DNA of 64,000 nt from JAEXOD01 sp937930275 (GTDB lineage Bacteria; Bacteroidota; Ignavibacteria; Ignavibacteriales; Melioribacteraceae): NCBI GenBank assembly GCA_036733965.1, contig DAIMZL010000005.1, positions 8,178 through 72,177 of the forward strand, in the 5' to 3' direction. The notes beneath the pieces were generated by a model. The model saw nothing but the letters and a program-made list of their open reading frames with translations. It made no database searches and was not told the DNA's origin. The translations under genes and the position numbers were made by a program. Positions 63,966 to 64,000 of this stretch are shown here, piece after piece. How positions within the stretch are numbered: the stretch's first letter is position 1; every line of letters begins with the position of its first letter.

Positions 63966-64000
63966 AAGAAACTTCTTTAAAAAGCCCCGCAGTTTCTTCA
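63966..64000 (+). terminator. Probable terminator cut by the window end
   Basis: Immediately after the stop, AAAAAGCCCCGCAGTTTCTTC looks like the left arm of a GC-rich terminator stem whose right arm is outside the window. A short AAGAAACT/AGTTTCTT pair is also visible. Confidence 0.4.

Noticed and set aside
1..64000. tRNA, rRNA, CRISPR array or prophage
   Set aside because: No TTCGAATCC-like arm or anticodon-stem pattern, no rRNA core, no regular spacer-repeat series and no phage structural genes were seen in any intergenic region.

Overview
The window is an AT-rich stretch, mostly core chromosome, most consistent with the Ignavibacteria/Chlorobi side of the Bacteroidota-FCB group. Three secreted proteins end in a type IX secretion (T9SS) sorting domain of the NYPNPFNP kind. 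There are also an LptE lipoprotein, a TonB-dependent receptor, a DUF4252/ECF sigma operon, an HU protein with a Lys/Ala/Pro tail, and AT-rich promoters of the TAnnTTTG type. The genus or species cannot be read from this sequence. No rRNA, tRNA, CRISPR array or intact insertion sequence was seen. The sequence looks like a metagenomic scaffold: six runs of exactly 100 N interrupt it. Three of them are flanked by identical 55-bp copies, which is what overlapping contig ends look like. Collapsing those copies restores two genes in frame.

Layout. 1-8.5 kb (minus strand): the start of smc, a GH2-like protein fused to a membrane domain, a CBM9-like protein, an MscS channel with a cyclic-nucleotide-binding domain, and a large T9SS beta-propeller. 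8.9-20.4 kb (plus): a small membrane protein, miaB, a SPOR protein, an RNase Z-like hydrolase, a sigma-54 activator, lptE, a GT2 synthase, a TPR protein, an alkyladenine glycosylase, a GT9 transferase, a DUF3108 protein and a TonB-dependent receptor. A roughly 270-bp element with GGGGCTGTAT ends follows. 21-26 kb: cmk, rpsA, mtaB and a membrane protein. typA follows on the minus strand. 28-36.9 kb: an M15 peptidase, a zinc-ribbon repeat protein, a TdeIII-like restriction-modification pair broken by a gap, a CDF metal exporter, a degenerate beta-lactamase-fold protein, queD, aroK and aroB (broken by a gap) and a GHL10 lipoprotein-like hydrolase.

37-46.7 kb: an outer-membrane protein, an ECF sigma operon with a visible candidate autoregulated promoter, an RseC-like protein, class II fructose-bisphosphate aldolase, a divergent ATP-grasp / C39-like pair, an isochorismatase-fold hydrolase, a DUF2062 protein, HU and serC. 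46.9-54 kb: a second T9SS protein, a large MscS channel, a J-domain protein, an SpmA-SpmB fusion and a DUF2892 protein. 54.5-61.7 kb: a seven-gene efflux operon (TetR, membrane-fusion lipoprotein, two ABC ATPases, a TolC-like protein, two ABC-2 permeases) that resembles E. coli cecR-ybhGFSR. It is headed by an operator/promoter that can be read base by base. 61.9-64 kb: a VIT/vWA T9SS surface protein.

No clearly new defence or biosynthetic system was found. The items most worth a second look are the divergent ATP-grasp / C39-like pair, the GH2-membrane fusion that lacks its acid/base residue, the TetR operator/promoter, the ECF promoter, and the recurring GGGGCTGTAT inverted-repeat ends.
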